Notes: generated by a model not told the origin, from the sequence alone. A DNA stretch of 64,000 nt from Dendrolimus kikuchii (GCA_019925095.2 CM034408.1:2170001-2234000); one strand, 5' to 3'; shown: positions 10,249 to 21,442, counted from the stretch's first letter. Made by a program: numbers and translations.

Positions 10249-10660
10249 AATATATTTCATCTGCTATTGTTCGGAATACAGATAGTACTCTTTTTTATCG
10301 CGTCGAAAAGCGGGTATGTCGGTGATTTGCTTGAAGACGCCCGGTGATTGCTCTCGCGCAATATATTTAATATTTGAATGAATTATTGAGAAAGAAGTGT
10401 GTGGAACACTATACAAGTGACTATAATTTAATATACTTCAAGAGCAAGTGGTTGTGACGAAATTGGACGAGGCGCGGGTGTATTTGGACAGACATTTTAT
10501 CCAACCCAAGTAGTGTTTCCCTTGTAGTAGTAGTTTGGTAGGATATTTTATATATTTCCTCTCAAGGGGCGCCCCTCCCTTAAAATACTGACAGATTAGT
10601 GTTCCCCCTTGTTTCTGTTTCTCACCATCGCCGGCTGGAGTACCAGGTAAGTACATACAA
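10249..10660. other. No gene seen
   Basis: The stretch contains a gcgcccctccc-type GC patch near 10567 and a GT-donor-like caggtaagtac at 10644-10655, but no open frame is linked to it. It should hold the Pao 3' LTR but does not resemble the 5' region. Confidence 0.4.
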
Positions 10661-10964
10661 ACCGCTCCCGGGAAAATTCCCGCGGGATTCCCGGGATAAA
10701 AAACTCACACATTTTATTACATTAAATTTGCTATCGATCAGTAAACAAATCACACTACAATTCGTTTTTTTTTAATCTGGCCATTTTAAAATCATTCTCA
10801 GAGAAATTCTCGCGCGATTTCCGGAATAAAAAGTAGCGCAGATTTTAAATCTAAGAATTAGCTGTCGATCAGCGAAAACATAGAAATCGGCCCAGTAGTT
10901 TTTACATGAATTCCGAACAAACAGACAAACCGACAAACAGGCATCCATCCATTGTTTATGGCTA
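10661..10964. repeat. Diverged interspersed repeat (gggataaaaa type)
   Basis: Two decayed segments share cccgcgggattcccgggata and ctatcgatcag, followed by acaaacagacaaaccgacaaac. This is the degenerate 3' region of a widespread lepidopteran repeat, also seen near 35640-36000 and 42760-42990. Confidence 0.5.
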
Positions 10965-11218
10965 CGTTCCATTAGGGACTCACAACGACCACGTTCACGA
11001 CCGCGATTTATCTCGTTCCACTTGCTTGCCGGCGTTACAATCGTAAACCCAAGTGGAACGGCTATTCGACCCGCCTATTGACATGGGTCATTGTGAGCGT
11101 TGTGTGATCGAAAATGATGACGTCATTAGTGACGTTTTCGCCACGACCACAACGACCGCGGTCGCCTTGTGGAACGGCTTACTGAGTATTTTGGGCGTTG
11201 TGAGCTACAAATGGGACG
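10965..11218 (+). mobile_element. 254-bp inverted-repeat element (copy 1 of 3)
   Basis: The ends are cgttccattagggactcacaac and the inverted gttgtgagctacaaatgggacg. The length, 254 bp, is identical to copies at 31664-31917 and 37816-38069. There is no coding capacity. Each copy contains the palindrome TGACGTCA (here near 11119-11126). Confidence 0.75.
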
Positions 11219-11936
11219 TCCTGTATATAGTCTATTTCAGTTTTTTTTAATAGCTTCAATATACAGACAGCATGTTTAGCATTTTACAATATAAATTTAA
11301 AACATCACTGTTTTGGTATGTGAAAAGAGAACGTATCGCAAGTAACCAATAAACCACTAAAAATTACCTCATTGGATTTGTCATTTCAATTTACCTCATA
11401 CTTAAAAAGGTACCGAATTACATTATACATTACTTATTCAAAACATGAATTATCATGAATCATTCTACTACCGTAGACTGACCTCATAGTAAGTAGCCTT
11501 CATGAGACTTGATTGATACAGTTGGGACAAACCGCAACTTAACCACACGGAATTCTTAAAATATTGTGTTATTTTTTGTAATAAAATACCTCGTTCTTCC
11601 CTGCCGACATGTACATTGTATTTTCTGCAAATAAGCTTTACGTCGTAGGCTATCTGGTTTACTTTTAACCTAATTCAGGATCCAGCCTCTTATTTAATGG
11701 TGTTACTAGTTTTAAGATCCACTATGTAGGTACATATTTAAAGTGGAAGTAAAAAAACCTCTGTTTTCTTACAAATTCTGTCAAATTTTTGGGGTCGGCA
11801 AAATATGTCTTTTCCGTCCATACTCCTCTATTTTGACTTACGTCTTCCAATCATCATGTCATGCTTCATACTAGCTACTACTACTACTATTACATTATTA
11901 TTTCACATATATATTTATATTCTTTTTTACGTTTTT

Positions 11937-11940
<4 letters not shown>
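11219..11940. other. No gene seen
   Basis: AT-rich intergenic sequence with no recognisable repeat boundary and no supported exon. Confidence 0.5.

Positions 11941-11984
<44 letters not shown>
11941..11984. repeat. (TA)n microsatellite
   Basis: Twenty-two uninterrupted TA units directly adjoin the RTE-T fragment that follows. Confidence 0.95.
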
Positions 11985-11986
<2 letters not shown>

Positions 11987-12444
11987 TGAGTATGGAAGAG
12001 AGAGCATGAAAGTAGAGTATACGCGGTCGAGATGCGAGCACTGCGCAAAATCTGCGGAGTGACGCTCGCGGACTGTGTTCGTAATACCGAAGTAAGAAAG
12101 AGTGTTGGTCTGAAAGAGAGTGTCGGGGTAAAGGTAAGGAAATGAATGTTCCGGTGATTCGGGCATGTGGAAAGAATGCATGATGAAAGAATGACTAAAC
12201 AGATATACAATGCAAAAGTGGATGGATGCAGAAGTCATGGAAGGACACGACACACCTTCCATGTTCAAATTGATTGTGTACTAGCAGAAGGTGATGTGAG
12301 GAGCCTTAAGAACAGACGAGCGTGCATGACAAGAGTTATGAATGTCAAAGAAGCAAGTGAGGTGTGTAAGAATAAGCCTAAATGGTGCTCTGTTGTTCGT
12401 GCCTACCCCGCAAGGGAACTGGCGTGAAGTTATGTATGTATATA
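11985..12444 (+). mobile_element. RTE-T LINE 3' fragment
   Basis: About 460 bp containing the decayed ORF C-terminus (one frame break near 12140) and the canonical tgcctaccccgcaagggaac plus (TATG)n end. It starts directly after a TA microsatellite. Confidence 0.85.
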
Positions 12445-12632
12445 ATTCTACTGTACGTGTGTTGACAGTGAACTCCTCCTAAACGGCTGGACCGATTTGA
12501 ATGATTTTTTTTGTGTGTATTCAAATGGATTCGAGGATGATTTAGATTCACAATTGGACCCGGTAGGTGGCGCTGCAATCGGGTTCTAAATTTTATTTCT
12601 TCAGGGCAGAACAACGTCTGCCGGGACAGCTA

Positions 12633-12633
<1 letters not shown>
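12445..12633 (+). mobile_element. Helitron-like short element, copy 1
   Basis: It runs from ttctactgtacgtgtgttgac to ctgccgggacagCTAG followed by T. The CTAG|T terminus fits a Helitron 3' end. The copy at 18693-18880 has the same two ends and almost the same length. It carries the common segment gtaggtggcgctgcaatcgg. Confidence 0.65.
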
Positions 12634-12708
<75 letters not shown>

Positions 12709-12740
12709 ACATATATATACATATATATATCTCTCTCTCA

Positions 12741-12773
<33 letters not shown>

Positions 12774-12796
12774 CGCGGGCGTGTGTGCGCGCGTGC

Positions 12797-12869
<73 letters not shown>

Positions 12870-12892
12870 TGTGTGTGTGTGTGTGTGTGTTA
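12634..12892. repeat. Compound (TA)n / (GT)n / (GCGT)n microsatellite
   Basis: About 130 bases of TA repeats with short CT-rich breaks are followed by about 120 bases of alternating GT and GCGT. Frames reported across it encode only Tyr-Ile or Cys-Val repeats and are not genes. Confidence 0.95.
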
Positions 12893-12934
12893 AAAAAACG
12901 TAAAATAGATACATATTAAAAAAATATAAAAAAA

Positions 12935-13890
12935 CGTCGTCCGTCGGCAGCGCGGCCTAGGGTACCAAGCTACCGGTGGTTAAGACTCCAGAGACAGGAA
13001 CATCCTCACAATGCGTGCCGTGCTCAGGAGAATCGCCTTCTGTATCTGGCCCTTCACCCATTTACCGAGCTGGAGCCTCTCGAGGTCTTGGTCGAGGCTC
13101 TTAGCTATTACACCATTAACAGACAACTATCGGTACGATGATCGTTGACTCCATATGCCACATGGCCGTAATCTCCTGCACGAGGTCAAGGTATTTCGTT
13201 AATTTGTCAGTTTCAGCTTTTACGAGATTACAGTCATGTGGGATACTTATATCAACATTATTATATGTATGCCTCCAAGACCACGGGCCATAAAAATAAC
13301 CCGGACTTTTGAAGGCCTTGCGTGGGGCCATGAGAAGGCCAACACGTAGAGGCCCCTTGACAAATTTAATGTAAATATGGCGTGACACTGACCGCCGATT
13401 ATCGCTGTCTACATCATATAATAATGCACTTGAGGACAAGCCCTGATTAGTGTAGGACTATTATGGGAAATGCGGACAAAAAGTACCGGGCTATTGGGGT
13501 GACCTGCTAGTGGTACTAGGGGTCTGGGAATATAGGGACTATGGCGTCTGCCCGTCGCAATGTTCAGGGAACATGGAAAAATGGATAAACTATGACTCGC
13601 CACTCCCTGCATGGGCCGCAAAAAATGCCATAGAAGACAGGGGCAACATGGATGTGATGGGCTAGGGGGTGTAGAGAGGTGGGCTGCAGGTTCACAGAAG
13701 CTACTTCTGACATGATGACGTTTATCAATTCCACCCCTGGAGCTTTAGTCTTAGCTCTAGCGATCTCCACTCCGTGCCGGCTGGCTAAGGCAAGCACGGA
13801 GGTGGGGGCCTTGCCTTGGCCCCCGGGGTCAGGTACGAGGTGTCGCTACTCACCTAAGGCTTCGCCACAAAGCCCCCCTGCGGATTCAAC
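12935..13890 (-). mobile_element. LINE-D 3' end, reversed
   Basis: On the - strand the frames encode NLVKAETDKLTKYLDLVQEI, TAMWHMESTIIVPIVV and, after a frame break near 13115, NGVIAKSLDQDLERLQLGKW up to a stop near 12982. This C-terminus is recurrent in lepidopteran LINE ORFs. The 3' UTR (ccaccggtagcttggtaccc) ends near 12935. The upstream part (13690-13890) shares sequence with 28895-29090. Part of it also recurs at 60855-60985. Confidence 0.7.
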
Positions 13891-14035
13891 ATTATTATTA
13901 TATAGTATATAGGATGTGTATAAAATACACGGCCTATATAGTTTATTGAGTGGGAAAATAAAATATATTAAACAGATATTTTTACAGGAAAATAACACAT
14001 TAAATATTTATAGGTTATGAAGTAAAATGTCATTT

Positions 14036-14352
14036 ATTTATTTAGGTTTATGGCTTGGCAGCTAAGCCTTTAAGCCAGATCTTAGTTTACAATATAGTTT
14101 CTTCATTTTCTTAAGCCTGTGTGTAGCACAGGTGAACTGTAGGTAATCAGCTGGCGCCATTTAACGGAGTTCTTGTGACAACTCAAAAGGCCACATTTGT
14201 CTATACAGTTCACATTTCTCACAAAACACATAATTACTACTCAAAAACTGGCAATATCCTACAACTATTGTTCATTTTAGAGTAATTTTACATATTTTTA
14301 GAAAATAAAACTGCACAACACAACGTCTCCTTTCAGTTCCCGCCAAAAACTC
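14036..14352 (-). mobile_element. SINE-A, copy 1 (tandem pair)
   Basis: It runs from the complement of an A-rich tail and tggcttggcagc to the family 5' end cccgccaaaaactc. The flanks are aagtaaaatgtcattt (14020-14035) and aagtaaaatgtc (14353-14364). The next SINE-A copy follows immediately in the same target. Confidence 0.85.
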
Positions 14353-14368
14353 AAGTAAAATGTCTTTT

Positions 14369-14634
14369 TTTATGTTTAAGGCTTGGCAACTAGGCCTTTA
14401 AGCCAGGCGCCGTTGTATTGTAGGCTACAATCGACGTCATTCAACGGAGTTCTTGTGAAAACTCGAAAGGCCCCATTTGGCTATATATTTCACGTTTCTG
14501 GCAAAAACACATAATTACTACTCAAAAACTACCAATATCCTAGAATTATTGTTCATTTTAGAGTAATTTTACATATTTTAAGAAAATAAAACTGCACAAC
14601 ACAACGTCTCCTTTCAGTTCCCGCCAAAAACTCC
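14369..14634 (-). mobile_element. SINE-A, copy 2 (tandem pair)
   Basis: A second copy in the same orientation, followed by a third occurrence of the target sequence aagtaaaatgtcattt at 14635-14650. Ends: tatgtttaaggcttggcaac and ttcccgccaaaaactcc. Confidence 0.88.
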
Positions 14635-14650
14635 AAGTAAAATGTCATTT

Positions 14651-15104
14651 GTTGCCTCACGTCAGTGATGTGGCACACAGAATGTGATCATAATCGGCAA
14701 GCACTCTATCGAATTGTGTTCGAATAGATGATTCGATACAAGTTGTTACACGAGTATTTATTTTAATTTAGAAGTAACAAAGTATTTTATTGTTGGTTTT
14801 ATTAAAATTTATTTATTTGTTTTACTAATTAAATATTACATAAATAAGTATAATAAGTTATTAATTATTATTTAACAATATTGGGTCGTTTTGGTCTTAC
14901 GCAAAAAGGAAGGTTTGCACTGAAAATCAGCGTTGTGTCGGATATAATTCCGGCACAACAATATGCTGAGTGCAAATCTTGTTTGCTGAAAATACGGCGT
15001 ACAAATTTTCAAAATATGCTCTGTGTATAATAATGTATAAGGAATGTAATTACGTCGCTATTTCTTGAAATATTTTTTTTCTTTCTATCATTCGTAATCT
15101 ACTG
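14651..15104. other. No gene seen; short shared repeat at 14900-15005
   Basis: The piece at about 14900-15005 (tgcactgaaaatcagcgttg ... aatatgctgagtgcaaatct) resembles 61108-61200, so it is an interspersed repeat. The rest is AT-rich and featureless. Confidence 0.5.
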
Positions 15105-15341
15105 ATGAAAGTAGTTCTTCTCAAGTTTGCACCCTATATTCCAGGTTTCTGCTTTCCTTATCCAGCCCTAACCAGCTTTGCACAACTCCATTTTCCACCC
15201 CCCAAGAGACGTTCTCATGTCTTTCATAGGTATGCTGCGCAGCGCGACGAGATAGCTAGGCGCTGGCCTCCTTACGTTATGTCGTGGAAAGAGATAATAG
15301 AAAGGCAGAGTAAGGTGGATGAGCTAACAGACCCGTCATGA
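15105..15341 (+). other. Unassigned 78-codon open frame
   Basis: The frame includes the charged stretch RYAAQRDEIARRWPPYVMSW and KEIIERQSKVDELTDPS before a TGA. It does not look like the R1-like sequence that follows from about 15385. I do not recognise it; it could be a relic of a transposon ORF, an orphan exon, or chance. Confidence 0.25.
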
Positions 15342-15384
15342 CGTAATGGAACCGAGTTGAAGTTGGTTGGGGCTGTGGATCCTC

Positions 15385-15727
15385 CCCTACGCCTTCTCCA
15401 CCAGAAGCTAGCGAGTCATTTTTGCAAAGGAAGAGGTGAAGCGGGAGCGCGAGCGAACATCTTCGCCCCGCCTCCACCAAAGGAGGACGCGTGGGATCCA
15501 ATTTGCTTTCTATCGGATTTCCCTTCGATAAAAAAATGGGAGTCCTCCCCTTGAAGACGCCGAGAGTGTAGTTCATCCGGCAATGGAAGGAGCTGTTGGG
15601 TCACCTTTGCCCGGGCCCTGCGAAGTGGTGAGACCATATACCCATAGCCTTGGCATTAAGGCAAAAGAAGGAACACCAAGGGATTTTAGCGGGTATCCCC
15701 GTCCGTAGCGTGGCAATAGCATTCCAG
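15385..15727 (+). mobile_element. R1-like LINE 3' fragment, decayed
   Basis: Segments match the 6878-8097 copy: tttttgcaaaggaagaggtg, gaagcgggagcgcgagcg, ccaccaaaggaggacgcg and, in the 3' UTR, gcgggtatccccgtccgtag with gcgtggcaatagc. It is rearranged and lacks a clean tail. Confidence 0.6.
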
Positions 15728-16024
15728 TGTTATTTTTATTGCTAAAGCACAGCAGACAGGCCCAACTGTGATGGAAAGTGGTAACCGTCGCCTATGGACA
15801 TTAGCAATACCAGAGGTGCTGCCGGCCTTGAAGGAGAAACTGGAGCCTGTCCACTGATGCCGGAACACAACCCAAAGTTATTATGTCGGCATACTCTAGA
15901 CCAGGGGTGGTAGCCATCCAGTCGGGCAAATACCCTACCACCTGGCTGTGGGTTGTTTTATCGCCTCTTACAACAGGCCGCCCGACCGCAGCAATTTGTA
16001 TTCTTTCTCCGTTCCTGCACGGAG
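15728..16024 (-). mobile_element. SINE-B copy
   Basis: It begins with ttatttttattgctaaagcac, continues through the conserved cagacaggccc and gtcgcctatggacatt blocks and ends at the family 5' end gttcctgcacgga. It is slightly diverged. Confidence 0.8.
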
Positions 16025-16059
16025 GAAGTGTGGTATGACACGGTGTTAATGTCACTCTG

Positions 16060-17410
16060 ACGCTGCCAATTCTACATGTCCATCGGATTTTCCCCAGCGG
16101 TGGTTAGTACTGTGCGATTCAAATAAGAATAGGAATGTCAATAACCTGTATCTGTCAAATGTCACTTGAAAAGTACGGTTAGCAAAAAACTTATTTGCAT
16201 ATCAATAATAAATTGTCTTACATCAAATTTGAATAAAAAGGTTAAATTAGTAGTAAATTGTCTTAATATAATATTTAATTATTTAAAGTCACAACATAGC
16301 GCAAAGTCGATCCTATTCTCATTTGAAACGCATTATACTCATACGGGTTTCCCCTCGTTAAAGTAAATGAGGGTCCTCCCCGTGGAATAAGAATTAATTT
16401 CATCACGAAAGCAAAATAAAATACTTTCGCCTTTTACCTCCAGTCGGGCTGAATTATATATATACAACAATGAGTGCAGATCGATAAGCATCTGACAACA
16501 CATAATGGCTCTCATCAAACTAATTCACAAATATTGCCAAATACGAAATTGAAATTTCGCTTTATATTACCAAACTTCTATTGATGATTATCTGTAGATA
16601 ACCTCATTTTCCTAAAATCATATTTAACTATTTCAATTCAGTTGGAAACTTGTGCACGTAACTAAGTAACGTTTATAGCTACAAAAATTTAGTGATCACT
16701 TAAAAATATTTGTAATAATAAAGATAACATTATTCTCTATATGAAAACGGTTTCTTATCAACATGTAAATTAAATCGAATTACATTAATACATTTTTTTT
16801 AAACAAAATAACCTACAGTTAAGTAATATAAAATATTTTTCAACACACTTGCTCATAAAGTGGCTCTATGGTCACCGCAATTAGGCACAGAATGACACCC
16901 ATAATCAAACTGTGACTAAAAAAAATTATAACTCACTAGTGAGTTATAGATTTTTTTTTAAATTTTATTGGTTGAGTTGCTTTGTTCTTAAAAAAGTTTT
17001 TATTAAAAAAAAAGATCGTGTTGTATGGAACAAATAAATTAATGTTCCTATTGCTCGCTCATTTCATGCAACTTCTTATTTAAATCGATAATTTTAACTC
17101 GTACGTGTTTAATAAATAAAACTTTCAGTCATATATAACTTTTTTTATCTACTAAATAAAATGAGTTTTTGTTGTTATTTTATTCACAAGTGTGTTGAAA
17201 AACGTCGTATGATACACGTGTGTATTGATGATTACCGTCCCCGGCTCTCTTAAAACCGTCGCCTACGGCTCGAGTCTCAATGGCGCCTCGGCGGTAATCA
17301 CCAATGTTACACACTAGTACCATAATGTACTATTAATATAACAACTGGTTATCAGAATTATTGTTAGAACTATATACATCACATTGCAGCCTATTGTTAT
17401 TAAAAGGAAA
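16060..17410. other. AT-rich stretch without a supported gene
   Basis: It contains a 22-bp perfect palindrome at 16927-16948 and an imperfect inverted repeat at 17218-17314 around a GC-rich core. No splice-consistent exon was found. Confidence 0.5.
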
Positions 17411-17484
17411 AAATAATGACGATACAACAAAGCACTATATGCAATTTGATCCAGACTTTTCCTGTTCTCCTAATAATTGCGCAG

Positions 17485-17950
17485 AAAAATAATCAGTGTC
17501 TTAAAACTCCATTTATTTACAAACCACCAAGTCCTACCCAAACTCCTGAATACTATCAAGCTTTGGATGCATTGTTCCAAACGTTATACGGACACGGCCA
17601 CGATCAATACGGTTACAATGGTTATAATCATGGTTACGACAGCCATGACCACCATAACCACCACAATCCATGCGTTATATATGCATACAGTTACGGGAAG
17701 AAATGGTTTACTGATGGGCAAAGTGTTGCCAGTGCGTACAATAAACCGTGTGTGCAACACTATCCGTCTTTTAATTATGATTACGGCCATCCCGGTTATC
17801 CCTATGGATTGAAAAAAGGGAATCTGTATGCGGGCAACCATTCGTATGGTTACAACTACGCTCAGTACCAAAACACCCACGTGAACCAGAAGTATAAGGT
17901 TGTTGTGAAGAAAACAAGGATTGGACAGAGGAAGTCTGGAAGTTTACGAG
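17485..17950 (+). CDS. Internal exon of an unrecognised Tyr/Gly/His-rich protein
   Basis: A pyrimidine-rich acceptor (ttttcctgttctcc...gcgcag, ending 17484) and a GT donor (cgag|gtaaat at 17951) bound a 155-codon open segment that starts in phase 0 and ends in phase 1. The product is rich in Tyr, Gly, His and Asn, with GHGHDQYGYNGYNHGYDSHD, then two cysteines about 27 residues apart, and a basic end (KKTRIGQRKSG). Such composition suggests a secreted structural or cuticle-like protein, but I do not recognise the family. Alternatively translation could start at ATG 17416, in the same frame, without the acceptor. The gene it belongs to is unknown; it ends before the protease gene, on the same strand. 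Confidence 0.55.
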
Positions 17951-18009
17951 GTAAATATTTGATCAATAACCTCTTTACTTACTTGTGTGTCTACAAAATT
18001 TCTATATAA

Positions 18010-18324
18010 CGGTCCCTGAGTAAAAATCTCATGTGGTCACCCATCAATTTTCATCTGAATATTTGCATTCTTACTTTTTGTTGTTTATCATTATATTAAT
18101 AAAATTATAATTTTATTAATATAATAAAAATTCTATTTTTATTAATATAATAAAAATTCTATTTTTATCATTTTTTTTGTGTGGGTAGGAGTAAAAGTAA
18201 CAGCTTTAGAAAATATATCTTTAATTATTTTAAGTTTATAATTTATTAAACAACTAAAACTAAAGCACAAGTACATGATTACTTATACTTTAACTACTAA
18301 AACTAAACGAAACGAACTAAAAAC
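18010..18324. other. AT-rich non-coding stretch
   Basis: It contains short tandem and inverted copies of attaatataataaaaattct near 18090-18165. No gene is visible. Confidence 0.5.
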
Positions 18325-18605
18325 TTTGTACCAATTTTTACGAAAATGGCGTCGACGGAGAAGTAAGAAATTTCGCACACTTATAGTTTATATAGAGAAG
18401 GAGTGCCGAATGCAATTTTTTTTTTAATTATACATAAAAAATACATTAAATCGATAAAAAAACATTACACACACTACTATGTATTTGACACACACACTCA
18501 TATATACTCTTTTGTTTATTGTTAAAGTTAAACTACCAGTGTAGCCTTGGCGAAATCTATTATTATAGAAGTATAGATAGTCTTTGACAACAGAACCTTA
18601 ATAAT
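18325..18605 (-). repeat. 280-bp interspersed repeat (inverted partner at 24165-24460)
   Basis: The reverse complement of this stretch matches 24165-24460: shared blocks include aaggttctgttgtcaaagac, gatttcgccaaggc, taaacaaaagagtata and aaatttc near the far end. The type of element is unclear. Confidence 0.65.
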
Positions 18606-18692
18606 GTTTCAACTTACAATTTAAATTAATTATGGTCGAATTTCGACCACTGGACGATCACTACCACTAGTTATCTATCTTTATACATATAA

Positions 18693-18880
18693 TTCTTCTG
18701 TACGTGTGTTGACAGTGAACTCCTCCTAAACGGCTGGACCGATTTGACTGATTTTTTTTATGTGTGTTCAAGTGGATTCGAGGATGGTTTAGATTCACAA
18801 TTGGACCCAGTAGGTGGCGCTGCAATCGGCTTCTGAATTTTATTTCTTCACGGCAGAACAACGTCTGCTGGGACAGCTAG
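18693..18880 (+). mobile_element. Helitron-like short element, copy 2
   Basis: It is about 188 bp with the same ends as 12445-12633: ttcttctgtacgtgtgttgac at the left and gctgggacagCTAG|T at the right. Internal sequence is about 90% alike by eye. Confidence 0.65.
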
Positions 18881-19182
18881 TAATATTATAAAATTCTAAA
18901 CATGCCGTGTTTGTACATAAAAGCTATTTAAAAAAACAACTGGAATAGACCATATAAACGATGGAGAACACGTGGCAATTTTTTTTTAGATTTCTTGTCT
19001 GTTTGTCTGTTTGTTCGGCATTCACGTAAAAAGAAGTTTTCCAGAAAAACTAGATATGTTAGCGGCCCACTAGAGTTTCTGACCTAGGTTAATGCATAAG
19101 AATACAGATGAATCTACTAGGTTAAGTCTAATGTCGTTAAAGATAAAAGTTAACTTAGTTATATTATATTTTAAACCGTCTT

Positions 19183-19734
19183 ATTGTTTAAAATACGTGT
19201 GTACGGCGAGGCCCAGCTCGCCGTACACAACGCGGTGCTGCTACCTACGCTCACGTATGGAACCGAGAGTTGGCTATGGAAGAAAGAGCATGAAAGTAGA
19301 GTAAACGCGGTCGAGATGCGAGCACTGCGCGAAATCTGCGGAGCGACGCTCGCGGACCGCGTTCGTAATACCGAAATAAGAAAGAGAGTTGATCTGAAAG
19401 AGAGTGTCGGGGTGAAGGTAAGGAAAGGAATGCTCCGGTGGTTCGGGCATGTGGAAAGAATGCATGATGAAAGAATGAATAAACAGATATACAATGCAAA
19501 AGTGGATGGATGCAGAAGTCGTGGAAGGCCACGGCACACCTTCCATGATCAAATTAATCATGTACTAGCAGAAGGTGATGTCAGGAGCCGTAAGAACAGA
19601 CGAGCGTGCATGACAAGAGTTATGAATGTCAAAGAAGCAAGTGAGGTGTGTAAGAATAAGCCTAAATGGCGCTCTGTTGTTCGTGCCTACCCCGCAAGGG
19701 AACTGGCGTGAAGTTATGTATGTATGTATGTATG
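19183..19734 (+). mobile_element. RTE-T LINE 3' fragment, longest copy
   Basis: A 552-bp insert with TSD taaaccgtctt (19172-19182 and 19735-19745). The frame 19184-19711 is open and encodes the C-terminus of a reverse transcriptase ORF: LLPTLTYGTESWLWKKEHES, GMLRWFGHVERMHDERM and GRPRHTFHDQINHVLAEGD, ending KPKWRSVVRAYPARELA. This is the best-preserved copy in the window and defines the family. Confidence 0.9.
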
Positions 19735-19924
19735 TAAACCGTCTTCTATGGGTAAGGTTTCCAGAAAGCTGACTATTTATGTTACCTCGTTATTTTATTA
19801 TTTTAATTTAATTCTTTTAGCTCTGCTTAGGTCTTAATATTACATACCATGCGTTATTTTGCGACGAATAAAAACAAAGGAAAATGGAATTTACATATAT
19901 AATTATATATCCATAATTAATATA

Positions 19925-20861
19925 CAGGCTGAATTTTTCAAGTAGACTTTCAAGGCCAAATCTTAAACTATAGCAAATAGCGAAAAACAGTCAAAGGGGT
20001 ACCTCTAGACCGATTTTGACGAAAATTAAAATGGTGTTATTAGATATTTTTTTAAATACCCTTGTCAGAAATCGAATAGGCTGATTTTGAAAAAAAAACT
20101 ACAGTCTGTATTGTTATACCAAATCATAGTGTAGCTCGTCAGGAACAATTTCTGTGAAGGAATAGTAAATGGAAAATCAAGGAAAAGGGTTGTTTTCCAA
20201 CAAAATGTTCTATTTTCCATACATTAATTAAACCATGATGATGTCAGGAGCCTTAAGAACAGACGAGCGTGCATGACAAGAGTTATGAATGTGAAAGAAG
20301 CAAGTGAGGTGTGTAAGAATAAGCCTAAACGGCGCTCTGTTGTTCGTGCCTACCCCGCAAGGGAACTGGCGTGAAGTTATGTATATATGTATGTATGTAT
20401 TAATTAAACCACGTGAGGTTTTTACACGATACCGAAATGATGAAAATTATTCTATTTTTAATAGCAATCTATAAATTTATACTCGAAACGCGTGTTATTT
20501 TACCTCAATCAATCAAATCAGTCCATGCGTAAACATTAATTGCGTTCAAATGAGGTGCAGTCAAATTACTAGCGCAATTTAATGTTTAATGTAAAAAAAA
20601 CACCTTTTCCCTTGGTTTGACAGATTCCTTTAAAAATTCCTTGTCAGAAATTGATCCTTACGACGTGTACTATGATTTAGTATAATAATACTACTAATAA
20701 TAATAATAATTTATTCCTGACAGGTGTAATTGATTGTTCAATAATCTATTGATACCACTTTTGTTTTCGTCAAAATCGGCCTCGAGAGATTTTTTGTGTT
20801 TTTCGCTATTTAGCATTTTTTAGGATTTAGCCCTGAATGCCCATTTTAAAAAATCAACCTG
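19925..20861. mobile_element. Tc1/mariner-like non-autonomous element with long inverted repeats
   Basis: The termini caggctgaatttttcaa and, inverted, caggttgattttttaaa are flanked by TA on both sides. The inverted similarity extends about 150 bp, including taaatagcgaaaaaca and ccgattttgacgaaaa on both arms. There is no transposase. It is interrupted by an RTE-T fragment at 20236-20398. Confidence 0.75.
20236..20398 (+). mobile_element. RTE-T LINE 3' fragment nested in the TA-flanked element
   Basis: A 163-bp insert with TSD attaattaaacca (20223-20235 and 20399-20411) and the usual tgcctaccccgcaagggaac and (TATG)n end. Confidence 0.9.
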
Positions 20862-21168
20862 TATACGTGTATATGTGGTTAATAAATTTTTAAATGCAAT
20901 TTAAATATCGTATTTAGGTATTTTAATGGATTCTAGAAAACGTCTAAAATTATGTCAGCAGAAAAATGGTTAGATGTGATTAAAAAAGACCTGATAAGTC
21001 GTTGGACTGGGGAGGTATAATTCATTGAGGAATTTAAAGACCGTTGCCAACAGCTAACTATGTCCTGTTTGGATAGACTGTCATAACTAGCTGGTAAGTG
21101 CAGTAGAAATTGTCGTTGCCAACTACACCTAACGTTATGGTCCATAGCGACGAGTCGTGATATAAAAG

Positions 21169-21442
21169 ATTAATTTTTTAATGTTTAAGGCTTGGCAACT
21201 AGGCCTTTAAGCCAGGCGCAGTTGTATTGTAGGCTACAATCCACACCATTCAACGGAGTTCTTGTGAAAACTCGAAAGGCCACATTTCACTATACAGTTC
21301 ACATTTCTCACAAAAACACATAATTGCTACTCAAAAACTATCAATACCCTACAACTATTGTTCATTTTAGAGAGATTTTACACATTCATAGAAAATAAAA
21401 CTGCACAGCACAACATCTCCTTTCAGTTCCCGCCAAAAACTC
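21169..21442 (-). mobile_element. SINE-A, copy 3
   Basis: TSD tgatataaaag (21158-21168 and 21443-21453). T-rich tail complement at the left, family 5' end cccgccaaaaactc at the right. Full length for the family. Confidence 0.9.

Noticed and set aside
10249..10660. Pao 3' LTR
   Set aside because: No stretch here resembles 610-932, and no polypurine tract precedes it. It may be deleted or replaced by SINE-B.
12567..12903. Tyr-Ile and Cys-Val repeat frames
   Set aside because: Translations of (TA)n and (GT)n microsatellites.
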